Part shown: positions 18,914 to 30,479 of the stretch, piece by piece | Layout of the letters: every line of letters starts with the position of its first letter | How positions within the stretch are numbered: position 1 is the first letter of the stretch | Assembly: GCF_037176765.1 (NCBI RefSeq) | Contig: NC_090024.1 | Span: 55,596,361-55,660,360, forward strand | Direction: 5' to 3' | Length of the DNA stretch: 64,000 nucleotides | Source: Anolis sagrei | Lineage: Eukaryota; Chordata; Lepidosauria; Squamata; Anolidae | Position numbers and translations under genes: made by a program | The notes under the pieces: generated by a model | What the model was told of the DNA's origin: nothing | What the model saw: only the letters and a program-made list of their open reading frames with translations | Databases searched by the model: none

Positions 18914-19600
18914 GAAGGCAGAACTTACTTATCTTGCATTTATGACACCTTGGGGAACACCAAAAGTCTAGCTTTTGAAATAGACTTGCTGAGTTATTGC
19001 AGAAAGGATACTCCCAGCATATGAAACTGTTCCCTCTTCTACCCCTGTATGGGGATTGTGTTTAAGCTAAACATTCAGTCCTGCTCTCTCAGTCTTGGTC
19101 ACTGATAGTGAAGGAATGCAGCTCTGTTTGAAATTAAATGAGCAGCAACATAAAGAATGTGCCACTGAGTCTTGTAGAAATAAATATTGCAAAGCAATCC
19201 ATTTAAAACAAAACAAAATAAGCATCCCCAAGATAAAAAATAGTTTAGAGATGTTAGGGGAAACTACATATACTGTCGTAAAGAAGATGTATAGATTGAT
19301 GTATAGAGATGGAAAGGATATGGGAGATTGCTGTCAAAATTGATAAAACCAGTAATAATGTATAAAGTGTTTACTAAATTTGAGTAATCTACTTTACTTA
19401 AAAAAATTGGAAGCCTTCTATGGATTTTTGCAAAGAAAATAAAATAAAAGAATTTATTTACTGTTGATTTTGATGATTAAAAAGAATTGAACTTGGAAAG
19501 AAGAGAATTTGTGTGTTAGAGAGTCAGGTATAATTAATTGTATAACTGCTGATGAGAAGACTAATCTTTTTTCTCCTTTTCTCTTTTTCTTTCTTTTCAA
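18914..19600. other. Unassigned AT-rich sequence
   Basis: An 82-codon Lys-rich frame at 19,095-19,343 might be a degraded LINE piece, but I could not align it to a known motif. Confidence 0.3.
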
Positions 19601-19605
19601 GATTC

Positions 19606-19868
19606 CTTTAAAGTAATGAAAACCTGTATGCAGTACTTTGGCCACTTAATGAGAAGACAGGAAAGCTTGGGGAAAACAAGGATGCTGGGGAAATGGAAGG
19701 AAGAAAGGAAGAGGGGCAGACTGAGGGCAAGATGGATGGATGGTATCCTTGAAGTGACTGGGTTTACTCTGAAGGAGCTGGGGGTGGCCACTGCCGACAG
19801 GAAGCTCTGATGTGGGCTGGTCCATGAGGTCACAAAGAGTCAGAAGTGACTGAGCAAATAAATAACAA
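19606..19868 (+). mobile_element. BovB LINE 3' end
   Basis: The text encodes the BovB terminal phrase 'QYFGHLMRRQESL.KT..LG' (19,628-19,690), then 'RARWMDGILEVTG' and 'ATADRKL', and closes with 'gtcacaaagagtcagaagtg' and 'actgagcaaataaataaca'. It is 5'-truncated, with the C-terminal frame mostly open over 64 codons, so it is younger than the copy at 13,940. Confidence 0.88.
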
Positions 19869-19869
19869 G

Positions 19870-21115
19870 TGTATTTGAAGAACAAAATACACAAGATCAC
19901 AGACACCATGTAATTTGGCTCAGAGTAATACACCAACATACGTATTATTTAGAACAATAAATGCAATAAGAAATGTGGCTGATAACATCCATTGATACTT
20001 AAAGAATGCTGGAATGGACACCTTGACTTCTGTTTAATGATAGCAGAAGCTAACAGACCAACAATCAATAAGAATATTTTGTCCTTTGATCCTTTTGTGC
20101 TTGGTTCAAATATCAGAACTTCACATTATGATATAATAGCAGGCAGTGAAGGCTTCCCACAGAACCAATTCTGACTTTAGGCAGCCATTTCCGATTCCAT
20201 AACAGTCTCTTACCTCATTGACCACCAAGTACACTCCATAAGTGATCACTTAACAGCAGAGGACACGACCTTTTCAGGCTATTCAAAGTGTTCAATCTTG
20301 CAAATAGCCATTGAAAGACATAATGAATTTGTATCAATCTAAGATTACACCCATTTATACTTCAAATGTATATCTTTTGCATAGATGTGCTTCAGATAAT
20401 GTTATCCAGAAAACCCTGTGTACATCTATGTAGATGTTACTTTTATTGAATTATGTGGGATTTAATTCAATAAATCTGCATAAAGCACATCAGTACATAC
20501 TGAGTGTAATCGCATACAAACACAGCAATCTTTCTGTATGTATAGATTTACAGATACATACACAGTCAGTCGTAATCTATTAAGTTGAGCACTATGTTTG
20601 CCATGCTGTTTTGTAAAGTTTCCCTGTGGTAAAAAAATCTGGATGTTAGAAATGTCAGCTGGAGACCTGAATTTGGAATGGAACAGAATTTGACAGCAGT
20701 GTGGAACGGAAAGTTGCATTTTGGGTTTGAGTGCATCTTCAAGGTTGAATCAACAAATCAATCATCAATGCTCATATATGTTTAAAGCTTCAAACTCTGT
20801 TTCAAAATATACATAACATAGCCCAAGAAAGAGTAATTTTGATGATACTGGTATCATTACTATTGTTGCTAAAATATTTTTATTTCATTCTTCATGCAGG
20901 TGTTTATGTACTATCAGCAAAAAACAATTCCTGCCTGCTGATTCATAATGTAGAAATGAATGATTTTTTTAAAAAAAGAAGTGGGAGTGAACATGACAAG
21001 AAGCTATTTATCTGTTATTAAAACTGTTGGAATGCCTTTAATTTTCATATTTCTTTCTATTTCTGCCTTCTGGAGTTACTTGAAGAGAGTTGAGAAAGAA
21101 CATTTAATGACTTTT
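19870..21115. other. Unassigned AT-rich sequence
   Basis: No gene or repeat recognised. Confidence 0.4.
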
Positions 21116-21117
21116 CA

Positions 21118-22040
21118 ATATGGCAGGTAGAACATCATTTCAACCTGACCTGGATGGGGTTGCAATCCCCTTGAAATCTCAGATGCACAGTTTGGGGGTC
21201 ATCCTAGACTCCACTTTAAATCTGGAAGCCCAGATGGTGGCAGTGACTAGGTCAGCCTTCATACAACCAAAGCTTGTGCGCCAACTGCACCCATTCCTAG
21301 AAACTCCAGACCTGGTCTCAGTGGTGCTTCAGTGGTGCTGATATTGGTTACATCCAGATTGGACTATTGCAACACACTCTACATAGGTCTGCCCTTAAAG
21401 ACCATCCAGAAATTGCAGTTCATTCAGAAAGCAGCAGCCAGACTTCTGATGAGTGCTAACTTCAGGAAGTGTACTGCTCCTACCCTGAAGCAGCTCCATT
21501 GGTTCCTTGTCCATTTCCAGACTCAATTCAAGGTGCTGGTTCATCCCCTATAAAGCCCTATTTGGCTTTGGTCCAGCCTTTCTGGAGCACTGTGTCCCCC
21601 TGTACACCTCAGGGTGTAAATCAAGTGGGTAAACTCGAATCGATATGCGAGCCCCCACCAGTATGCATTTACACATAACTAGAGAAGGTTCCTTCTCGGG
21701 TATAGCCCTAGCCCTCTGGAACTTCCTCTCTGAAAAACTAAGGGTTGCTCCATCTTTGCTCAGCTTTAGGAAGGAGTTGAGATTTTCTTATTTAACAGGG
21801 CCTTTAATTGAGCCATGGCAGGAGTTGGGGATTTTATGATCGGAATGGAGGAGGGATACATGGGATAGGAGGTTATGGTTTTAACTGAAATGTGGGATTT
21901 TATTGATTGCTGTTTTATCATGGTTTTATTTATTCTGTTCTCCTGATTGAAGGATTTTAATGTTTTTATTCTGTTTGTAAGCCGCCTTGGGTCTGTGTTG
22001 CAGAGAAAGGTGGAATAGAAATATAATAAATAAATAATAT
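21118..22040 (+). mobile_element. L2 LINE 3' half
   Basis: Frames in sequence: 'LKSQMHSLGVILDSTLNLEAQ' (near 21,170), 'TSRLDYCNTLYIGLPLKTIQ' (near 21,347), 'KLQFIQKAAARLL', 'LKQLHWFLVHF..QFKVL' (near 21,490). A 3' UTR follows with 'gtaagccgccttgggtctg' (21,978) and an AATAAATAAA tail (22,020-22,040). It is an old copy, shifted between frames. Confidence 0.85.
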
Positions 22041-22455
22041 TAAAAAATATTTCTGATCACTCCTCCTCCTGTTGAAATTGCTGCCATTTCAGCTAAATAT
22101 TAAATCCTTCCTTTCACCTTAGATAAGTTTAGCAGTGCAAACAGTCCTTCCTTATGTACCCATGCAGGGGAAGCTTCAGTTTGGGCCAGATCTCAATGGA
22201 GACCCCCGCTCACTCCCAGCTGAATGTCTCTTGATCAAATTACTTAAGACCCATTATGATTGAGTACTGGAATTGGACTTAAATTCCACTCAGGAGTCAT
22301 ACCTTTTAAAGTGGGAGGCAGCTGCTGTTATGTTAATAGACATGATCATAGCACTTAGCAGATAAACCTTTTATTCAGCCTTAGGGGATGCATGGTCTAA
22401 GCTTTTAACCAGTTTTGACAACTTCTCAGTTTCTGAGGTAGGATAAGAAATTATG

Positions 22456-22580
22456 AGAGCCAACATGGTGTGGTGGTTTGAGGAGCATTGGGGTAGGATG
22501 CTAGGAGACCAAGGACTGATCTCTGCTCAGTGATACAAAATCTATTCAATGATTTTGGGCAAAGAACACTCTCTAAGGAT
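22456..22580 (+). mobile_element. tRNA-derived SINE fragment
   Basis: 'gagccaacatggtgtggtgg' followed by 'tttgaggagcattggggtag' aligns with the A-box part of reptile tRNA-derived SINEs (recalled form 'gagccagcatggtgtagtggtt'). 'ctctgctcagtgatacaaaa' and 'gattttgggcaaagaacac' match the region after the B box. Degraded. Confidence 0.55.
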
Positions 22581-22939
22581 CTCCTTACAAAGGCCCGTGA
22601 ATTCACCACACATTGTGACAAATCACATGGGGTCCCAGCAGGAGGTGTGGAGAACTCGTTGCTCCATGCTCTGCTTTGCCCACCTTACCTTGGCCCCCAT
22701 CCCATGGGTTGGAAGCATTGCCACTAGGGGTTTGTTATTGGCTTCCTTTTAGACTGACAACCTCATCAGACAGGCTAATTTGTCCATTATATATCACTTG
22801 CTCTCTTTAGCCACAGAGCCCAGGCAGAAGTCCCTGTGCATCACTTTCATGCCATGCCCTGTTCCTTAGCGTATCCCAATCTCTTGTCTTGTTTACAGTT
22901 TGGCCATATCTTAAGGTAGTTGTCACTATAGGTCATTGA

Positions 22940-23460
22940 GCATAGTTCTGAGTTTTAAATTGTTGTTTTTATGTGCTATAGTTTTTACTTATTATATTGT
23001 AAAGGTAAAGGTAGTCCCCTGACATTAAGTCCAGTCATGTCTGACTCTGGGGTGTGGTGCTCATCTCCATTTCTATGCCGAAGAGCCAGCATTGTCCGTA
23101 GACACCTCCAAGGTCATGTGGCCGGCATGACTGCATGGAGTGCCGTTACCTTCCCGCCGGAGCGGTACCTATTGATCTACTCACATTTGAATGTTTTCGA
23201 ACTGCTAGGTTGGCAGAAGCTAGGGCTGACAGTGGAAGCTCACGCCGCTCCCTGGAATCGAACCTGCGACCTTTCGATCAACAAGCTCAGTAGCTCAGTG
23301 CTTTAACCCACTGCGCCACCGGGGGCTCCCTATTGTACTGTGTGTTTATTTTATGCTTTGTCTTGGCACTTTGTGCCATTTGTAAGCCACCCTGAGTCCC
23401 TTTGGAGAAATGGAGGCAGGGTACAAAAATAAAGTTGTTGTTGTTGCTGCTGTTTTTGTT
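22940..23460 (+). mobile_element. L2-type LINE 3' end, split by a SINE
   Basis: The left part (about 22,940-22,997, 'ttgttgtttttatgtgctat') and the right part (23,330-23,450, with 'ttgtaagccaccctgagtcc' and a GTTGTTGTT tail) form one LINE 3' UTR when the SINE is taken out. Confidence 0.7.
22998..23329 (-). mobile_element. Sauria-type tRNA-derived SINE, nearly complete
   Basis: On the minus strand it starts near 23,329 with 'gggagcccccggtggcgcag'. A box: 'tggcgcagtgggttaaa' (near 23,312). B box: 'ggttcgattcc' (near 23,260). The 3' end is the BovB-like 'agagtcagacatgactgga' followed by an 'acctttacctttac' tail. This structure, a tRNA head plus a BovB-type tail recognised by the BovB machinery, is the hallmark of the squamate Sauria SINE. 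It has about 330 bp, few defects, and sits inside a LINE 3' end. Confidence 0.9.
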
Positions 23461-23639
23461 TTTATTGGCTCCATGTCAAAAGTGGAGAGCAAGTAGTGTA
23501 CAATGGACAAACCAGCCCATCTGATGAGGTTGTCAGTCTAAAAAGAAGCCAATGGCATACCTCTAGGATTGGGTTTCCGTAAGTTGACACTGACATGATG
23601 TCACATAACAATAATAACAAGAAATTATATAAAAATAGT

Positions 23640-24110
23640 TATGAAAGGGATATAGGAGTCTTAATAGACCACAAGCTGAACATAACTCAATAATATGATG
23701 CAGCAACAGCAGCTAAAAAAAATGTTTTGGTCAGATTCCATCTGGAATACTGCATCCAGTTTTGGGTATTACAGTTCAAGAAGGACATTGATAAGCTGGA
23801 ACATATCCAGAGGAGGATGACCAAGATGGTAAAAAGCCTATGAGGAACAATCTAAAATTGCTACGTATGTTTAGCCTGGAGAAGAGAAGACTGAGAGATG
23901 ACATGATAGCCATGTTTAAATATTTGAAAGGATATCATATTGAAGATAAAGGCAACTTGTTTATGCTGCTCTAGAGACTAGGACATGGATTTAAATAATA
24001 GGAAGAGATTCTATTTAAACATTAGGAAGAACATCTTGATGGTAAGAGCTGTTGGCCAGTAGAGTATGCTACTGGAACTTTACTAAAATCTCATTTTATT
24101 TTATTTTCTA
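23640..24110 (+). mobile_element. CR1 LINE 3' fragment
   Basis: The order matches CR1: 'gaccacaagctgaacat' (23,668), 'tactgcatccagttttggg' (23,748; encodes YCIQFWV), 'agaggaggatgaccaagatg' (23,810), 'gcctggagaagagaagactg' (23,873), 'gacatgatagccatgttta' (23,899). It lacks the terminal CR1 motif, so its 3' end is degraded or missing. Confidence 0.8.
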
Positions 24111-24111
24111 A

Positions 24112-24921
24112 TATTTTAAAACAATGCTGCCATTGTTTAAGTAAACAATATTCTGTGTTGTCAGCATGTTTGATGGCATTATCACAAAAGTATGTCTCAC
24201 AGAATGCTAGATTCCTGCGGCGAGGATGAACAGAGAAATAAAGTTCTCACAGCAGAGGCAAATACCAAAGCACTGCAAAGAACAAGCCACACCAAAACTA
24301 AGTGTCTCCAGCACAATTAATCTGCATCGTCACCAGCTGTACTTACTTAACACCTAAAGAAGAAATGCATTTTTCTATTAACAGAGTGGCAGAGCTTTTA
24401 TCATGAGAATGATCAGAACTGGGCCATCCCTGTCATAATGTAGTCCCAGCTATAAGACGAGAAGTCAGAGTCGAGTTGGGTGTGGCTCTAGAGTTTCACT
24501 GCTCAGGGCTAATTGTTCACCAGGTTCCACACCCAAGAAAAGTTGTTTGGCTGGTTTAGCTTTGCAGACAGCTGCCAGAGCACACTAGCTGAGCTGGATT
24601 ATTTTTAAGAGTACACGGCACCCAACAAAACAATCCTTTTCATTTTTGACAGGTACTGTGTGGAATTTGATGCATTTTCTCAGAAAGAGGCTCACCAGTC
24701 CCCACTAGAGGGACAACATAAATTTTGCTTTTATAATGTCCCTTGTCCTGTTTACGGTGTTGGAAAAAACACAGCCTACACACTGCTGGGAGATATTTAA
24801 TATTTAAGGTACAGAGGAATGTCATACACTACATGTTGATGAAATATCTATGAAGCATTCAACAACACTGGGATTTTATAACATCTCTTACTTTCTTATC
24901 ACTCTTACTTTCTTACTATGG
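24112..24921. other. Unassigned AT-rich sequence
   Basis: No gene or repeat recognised. Confidence 0.4.
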
Positions 24922-25600
24922 GCCCATCCAGACAGGGCCCAAAATGTGGGCCCTGGCAGAATTTTACCCACGGCCTCCAAACAAATGCTCAGGTAAAAGA
25001 GGAAGAAGTTGTGACACTGCTTTGTTGTGAATTATTTTGATACTTTATTATACCCAGGTCTTCATGAAAGGCCCAGATCTAATGGAGTATGGGCCCTGTG
25101 GTGACAGACTGCTGGGTAGTCTCAGATTACCCAGTAGTTTGTCCCCATGGCCTAATTTGCTTCTTTGGGGCCCATGTGCTCATAGAATGAAAAAGGGAAC
25201 CCACCCCCTCCCCAGACCCTCCCTAAAATCTTTAAATGAAAAGTAAAGCTTAACTGGGCCACCATTATGCCTCTTTGCATGCTTCTTAGAACGTACCAGT
25301 TTTGCTGTAGGAAAAGTGGGGGAATCACTCTTGCCGCCCCTTCCTAGTATGCACCTGGTATGCACCAGGAAGCATGTAGAGAGGCATAATGGTGGCCTGA
25401 TATGTTTAATTTTATTTTATAGGTTTTAGGGGGAGAATTTGGGTTGTTCCCATTCCATGGTGGTAGTTACCATGTGGAATGGGGACAAGTGATGGGAAAA
25501 CCCGCTTCATCTGGGCACCCATGTGGACAGGAACATGGGCAAAAACGGGTTACTTTAACCCGTTTTTGCCTCCAATAACTTGCTGTCTGGAAATGCCCTA
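24922..25600. mobile_element. DNA transposon with 'gggcccatccagacag' ends
   Basis: The left end GGGCCCATCCAGACAG (24,919-24,934) and the right end CTGTCTGGAAATGCCC (about 25,583-25,598) are imperfect inverted repeats. An internal inverted pair, 'ggccaccattatgcctcttt' (25,257) and 'agaggcataatggtggcc' (25,380), gives a large hairpin. Related ends bound the copy at 47,112-47,735. No transposase frame; superfamily unassigned. Confidence 0.65.
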
Positions 25601-26214
25601 TGTCTCCAAGACCATGGAATTAATAGTGACACTGGGTGGAGTGTGTCTTGAGGCCTAAGAGGAAGATGTACCGTCAAGGAAAATACTGGCTGTGTGAGGA
25701 AGGGATTTAACCCACCAAGGTCTTACAAGTAGGGGATGGAAAATGAAAGGCAAACACTTTAGTGTTTTCATAAGATGCAGCAGCAAATACACCCTATTTT
25801 AACCAATCATTATATAAATAATAATCAGCTACAGAAATAATTGCTTCCTTGGCTGAATGGCAAAGGCATTCTTATTTCTAACATGCAAACTGTACAATCC
25901 CTAAGGCACCAAACATGTCAAGACCAATGTTCTGTGCTTAATAGCTACCTTGAGATTAAGAGTTCTTAGATCTACTTTGGATATGTGCTATGATAAATTA
26001 GGGAGTGTCAGGAGTAGAAAAAACCATGGTTGATAGCTCACACCTTCATTTAAGCTTGTCTACAATATACGCAATTTAATCAATGAAAAAGATGCACAAC
26101 TAAAGATAAAATAATTAAATTATGGGGACTTTGCAGTTCTGCCATTGCTCATGTCATGTTAAACATGCTTAATGAACCTACTGTTCTACCTTATTAAGAG
26201 CAGAGTTGTAACAC
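25601..26214. other. Unassigned sequence
   Basis: No feature recognised. Confidence 0.4.
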
Positions 26215-26405
26215 CAGGGGGGTATCTACACTGTATAATTGATGCAGTTGCCACTTGAATTGGCTCAATGCTATGGAATTTGGTGGGGTTTGCAGTTTGG
26301 CAGAGGAGGCTAATGACCTTGAAAAACTTCAACTCCCATGATTCCATTGTATTAAGCCAGAGCAGTTAAAGTACTGTAACATTGCATTAATTCTACAGTG
26401 CAGAT
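26215..26405. mobile_element. Palindromic MITE, near full length
   Basis: Ends: 'gggggtatctacactgta' on the left and 'aattctacagtgcaga' on the right. Internal inverted parts are 'ggctcaatgctatggaattt' and 'aactcccatgattccattg'. Same family as 44,878 and 52,139. Non-coding. Confidence 0.75.
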
Positions 26406-26409
26406 GAAT

Positions 26410-26490
26410 CTAGTAAATTTATTAACTGCATTTATACCCTCGCCTTTTCTCATCCCTGAAGGGGACTCAGAACAGCTCAGTAAAGGCTGG
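26410..26490 (-). mobile_element. L2 LINE 3'-tail remnant
   Basis: On the minus strand 'gagctgttctgagtcccctt' and 'gagggtataaat' correspond to the L2 3'-UTR end ('..ctgagtcccc..gg.gtataaat'). Confidence 0.55.
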
Positions 26491-28224
26491 AGGATTCTGG
26501 ACAAACATAACAATGCCAAGCCTTACATACCACTCTATTACATGGACTGTGGGAAGCTTCCAGGACGCTTCCTCAATGGAGCCTACCAGAGTGCATCATA
26601 TGACATAATGTTACGTCTGGTGGGCTCCATAAAATTAGTGTCCTGGCAGCATGCTAGGATGCTGCCCATATGATGGGAAAAGCGGTGCAGCAGATGATGC
26701 AGGGCATGTCACAACCGTTTTCCCCTGCTGCCTGCCAGATTTGCCATGCTGCATGGCAAATCCCACTGCTGTCACCTGGCTTTCAAATCTCAATGTGATG
26801 AGGTCCTTAGAGTCCATCTATGTGGCTACCTAACTCCAGGGTTGGCTATTCTGATAAGGTGTTTATACCTTACCTCTCCCAAATTGTGGTAGCGGCAGGA
26901 AAGAAGTTCTGACCATCTGATCAGGCCATCATTTTGTCAACACAGCAGCAAACATGGAGCTCCAGAGTCAGCTAAGATGCCACGATGACTCTGGAGTTCC
27001 GTGGTCATTGCTACACAAAAGGTAAGTGCTATCCCCTTTCCTTTGCACTGTGGAGTGCAGAGAATTCGGGATAGTGGCACTGACCCATGTGAACAGCAGA
27101 CTGGTTTTGAATTAGAACTAGCAGTTGTAGTTTAGCCTGTGATTGTGTCTGATCTTCATGATGGGAATGGGGATTAAGAGTTTCATGGGCCTGGGTCTGT
27201 TGACAATGGGGATGAGGGTTTAAGCTCAGATGTGAGGCGTGAGGTGTCCCATGAAAATTCACAATGTCACATTCCTGGGAGAGGCCCTCGACAGTCTTTC
27301 TCTGAGAAACTGTCTTCTGAAGATAAATTGTCAGGTGCAAAATTTAATGAGAGTGAGGACAGAAAGAAAATCTTTTGTAAATAGAGACAAAGTTCTCAGG
27401 CGCAATGAAAGTGATTCATCTGCAGGAAAAGAGAGATAAGAAATGTTTTCCTTTGGTTCTGGGGTCAGGAAAAGCTTTATATTGGTACAAGGGAAAGAGT
27501 CAGCTCAGTCTCATTACTTTCATGACAGTCTTGTTTTCAGGTATTCCTAGTTTCATGTACCAAGCTTTGCCAGGCTCCTGATCTGTGTATTACATGCTGT
27601 CTTGTTCTATGGATTTTGTGCCTTGGGTCTCATGGACTATTTTTTATCTTAGGACTATACTGTTTTTACCATTTTTACTGCTTTATTTACATTTATTCTT
27701 CTATAAACTGCTTGCTGTTTTTACCAAGTGGGAATGGCGTTTAAGGTCAGAAGTGTTCCTGCTCTGGAGTGAAACACTAGCCCACTAGAACTAGTGTAGG
27801 GTTGTTCCAGATCTTTTCTGAAACTCCAGAGTATTCCTCTATTTCTGTGAACATGGGTTAAAAGTAGGTTAATCAGTTTTACCCTGTCTTAGGGGCCAGA
27901 AGTCCCTGGACATTGTCTAGATGATCAGAAGCAACTTTCTGGATCTGTTTGAAGTTTGTGATTCATATATAGAGAAAGGTCCCTAGAGTGGATTAGGAAG
28001 GAGCAAAAGTGTTTCCTATCAGCTTCCAGGAATGGAGAAAGGCTTTGCAATAATGGTGTTTCAAAAAATATATATTGTCATGGAAGTCTACTATTCAGGA
28101 AACACAGTCCAAAGTCCTCTTTAAACATGTGGAAATATTTGTTCAAAAATTTGGTTCCTATTTTGTCGCCTTTCTTTTATATGGAATGAAGCCTTGAATG
28201 GGATAAATTACAACTAAATCTAAA
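26491..28224. other. Unassigned sequence
   Basis: No gene supported. A 26,590-26,830 patch has 'ggcagcatgctaggatgctgcc', a 22-bp palindrome-like unit near 26,645-26,665, which may be the centre of an unidentified transposon. Confidence 0.35.
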
Positions 28225-28335
28225 ACCCACAATGAGTAATACCTTTATTGGGCCAACTCCAAAGCATAAAATACATCATTAAAGCTTTCAAATCTTCAAC
28301 ACCATCTTCATCAGACAAAGATGTTAAAAAGCATA
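28225..28335 (-). mobile_element. Possible retroelement 3' end
   Basis: 'aatacctttattgggccaac' and 'catcttcatcagacaaagat' resemble, in reverse, the 'tctgatgaag...ccaataaaggtatt' 3' ends common in vertebrate retroelements, perhaps Penelope-related. Low certainty. Confidence 0.35.
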
Positions 28336-29060
28336 CAAGAAAAAATATTGATGTTAGAATCACAGGCCTTTATTTCAATCTTAGATGTTCTCAGTTAAGA
28401 TGGTGTTGTGATATTTCAGTACAGTCAGAGGCTATTTCCTTTACTAGCTTGTGGCAAAGATCAGCAAATGACAGGTAATAAAATTTTAACTCCATTAGCA
28501 ACTGAAAAGTAACTTCTCTTGAGATTTTAAGCAAAGTTAACTGCTCCTTTCTTAAGCAGAGGGCAAGTACTGTTGTACCCAACTTCAGGGTATCTTTTGA
28601 AATTAAAATAAGTCCTTTAGAACCTCAGTCTGTTTCTTTGGTTGATCCTTTCTGTGGTAACACTGTTACATCTGAAAAAGCATTTAGGTGGTATGTAATT
28701 AAAATTTGCCAAATAGTAGCCCCAAATTGTAGTCCATTGAAAAAAAAATTACCTTTGTAAATGTTTGTAGCACTTGCTTGTTTTTGATCATGTTATTACA
28801 TTTAGGTATGATGGAATACTAAATCATTATTTTCTCCTAGTTTAATTAGGCTTATCCTCTGCATGAAGTTTCAAGAACTGGGCATGAGAAAACTCACAGT
28901 AACTCCTAAGCAAATTTAATAAAGGTATATCAGTCATGTTCTTCTTTTGTCTGAATCCGAAAATAATATACTAGTAGAATCAACTCTTCCTATTTTTGAT
29001 AAGGAATTAACAATAATCTTAACTAGGAACTATAATCAGATTTGAGGTGTGGGGGGAATT
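28336..29060. other. Unassigned AT-rich sequence
   Basis: No feature recognised. Confidence 0.4.
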
Positions 29061-29064
29061 GATT

Positions 29065-29600
29065 TATCAAGTATTTATTGTTATTATTTATTTATTATTT
29101 ATTTTATGTCATACATATATAAAAGCAATTAAACAGTTAACAGGTTAAAAACATCTGTACATAACACAATAACAAGTAAATGGTGGCTTCCCCACTTGAC
29201 TTTGTTCTAATCACCTTGTTCACATTTTTAGATAGTTTTAGTAAAATTCAAAGCCTTACATAGAAAAACCAAATCAGAAATCAAACAGCATATGACTAAG
29301 TATAAAATACAATACAATAGGACAAAATCGCCATAAGATAAGAGGACATTTAAACATAAAAAATAAAAAATAAAAACGCCTAATAAAACCATTAAAATCA
29401 TATGATCCAAACTTGTAGACCGGGCCATGTAAGTCCATCTGGAGTTTCAACTGAGGTTTCCAGACTACATCCATATGTCCACACACATACATAGTCCACA
29501 CTTTACATTTGTTTTGCAGGAAACAGTAATGCAGCATCACAATATCTGTAACACTTTCCTTTGAAACATAGAGCCTCAGACAAGATCTTCCCAAACTTTC
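29065..29600 (-). mobile_element. Probable LINE 3' region
   Basis: The region begins with a TTATTATTTA repeat and 'tcatacatatataaaagcaatt' and continues with 'cgcctaataaaaccattaaaatc', as expected for the reverse of an L2/CR1-type 3' UTR. The adjoining 29,430-29,600 has no clear coding match. Assignment is tentative. Confidence 0.4.
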
Positions 29601-29764
29601 ATTGTAACATTTCCCCTTTTACGTAAGAGGAAAATGGGCAGAGTATCACTTATGCAGAATGTTGGGACCAGAACTGCTGCATATTTTAGCTTTTTTGGGG
29701 GGGGAGGGGAAGGAATTTGGGGATACATGCATATAAAAAATATAACTTGCCAACAGTCACTTCA

Positions 29765-30470
29765 GAACTTGGAGATTAATAATAATAAACTTTTTTTTAA
29801 CCCTGCCCCATCTCCCCAAGGGACTCGGTGTGGCTCACAACATAAATAACACATCAAAGCAATATAACAACAAACAAGATTAGCTAAACCACATTAACAA
29901 CAAAATATAGACATTAGTTAAAATATTATCATTCCTATGAGTTAAAAGGGGGCCTGCTAGTCGAGTCGAGGAGTATCCATATGAACAGTGGTCTTGTCCG
30001 CATTACAGTGTTCAGTAATCATTGTCAAAAGCCTGTTGAAACAGCCATGTCTTCAAATCCCTCCTAAATGTCGTAAGGGTGGTTGCTTGTCCAATCTCCT
30101 TGGGGAGGGCATTCCAGAGCTGGGGGGCCACTACTGAGAAGGCAATCTCCCTTGAACCCATCAGCCTCGCTTGTGCTGGGGGGGGGGGGAATTGAGAGGA
30201 GGACTTCCCCAGGCAACCATAAGGTCTGAACTGGTTCATAAGGGGAGATGTGGTTGCGTAAATAGGCAAGACCTGAACTGTGCAGATCTGCACTTTGAAT
30301 TGGGGAATTGAGAGGAGGACTTCCCCAGGCAACCATAAGGTCTGAACTGGTTCATAAGGGGAGATGTGGTTGCGTAAATAGGCAAGACCTTAACCGTGCA
30401 GATCTGCACTTTGAATTGGGCCTGGAATCAAATAGGCAGACAGTAAACCTGCTTCAGGAGGGGGGTCATA
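29765..30470 (-). mobile_element. L2 LINE 3' end with internal tandem duplication
   Basis: The minus strand encodes 'AFSVVAPQLWNALPKEIGQATTLTTF', then 'LKTWLFQQAF' (30,160-30,020). This is the L2 C-terminus, followed by a 3' UTR whose end (29,765-29,835) includes 'gtccctt' and a TTATTATTAAT tail. Within it, 30,190-30,421 is a 116-bp direct tandem repeat (listed separately). Confidence 0.85.
30190..30421. repeat. 116-bp direct tandem duplication (two copies)
   Basis: Copy 1 (30,190-30,305) and copy 2 (30,306-30,421) both start AATTGAGAGGAGGACTTCCC and end near GCACTTTGAATTGGG. I count about two differences, in 'gacctgaactgtgcag' versus 'gaccttaaccgtgcag'. So the duplication is recent compared with the surrounding L2 decay. 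Confidence 0.93.
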
Positions 30471-30479
30471 GGGAAGTGC

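Larger units (their letters stand above)
22700..23566. repeat. Long inverted repeat (arms ~95 bp), probable DNA transposon ends
   Basis: The left arm (about 22,726-22,819) and right arm (about 23,467-23,565) are reverse complements. The core 'ctgatgaggttgtcagtcta' (right, from 23,521) matches 'tagactgacaacctcatcag' on the left (from 22,750) exactly. The interior holds a LINE 3' end, which is itself interrupted by a SINE. I cannot assign a superfamily. Confidence 0.75.

Noticed and set aside
23235-23329. tRNA-like sequence with A and B boxes (and a similar one at 54,120-54,206)
   Set aside because: They are the heads of SINEs, with SINE bodies and tails attached, not tRNA genes.
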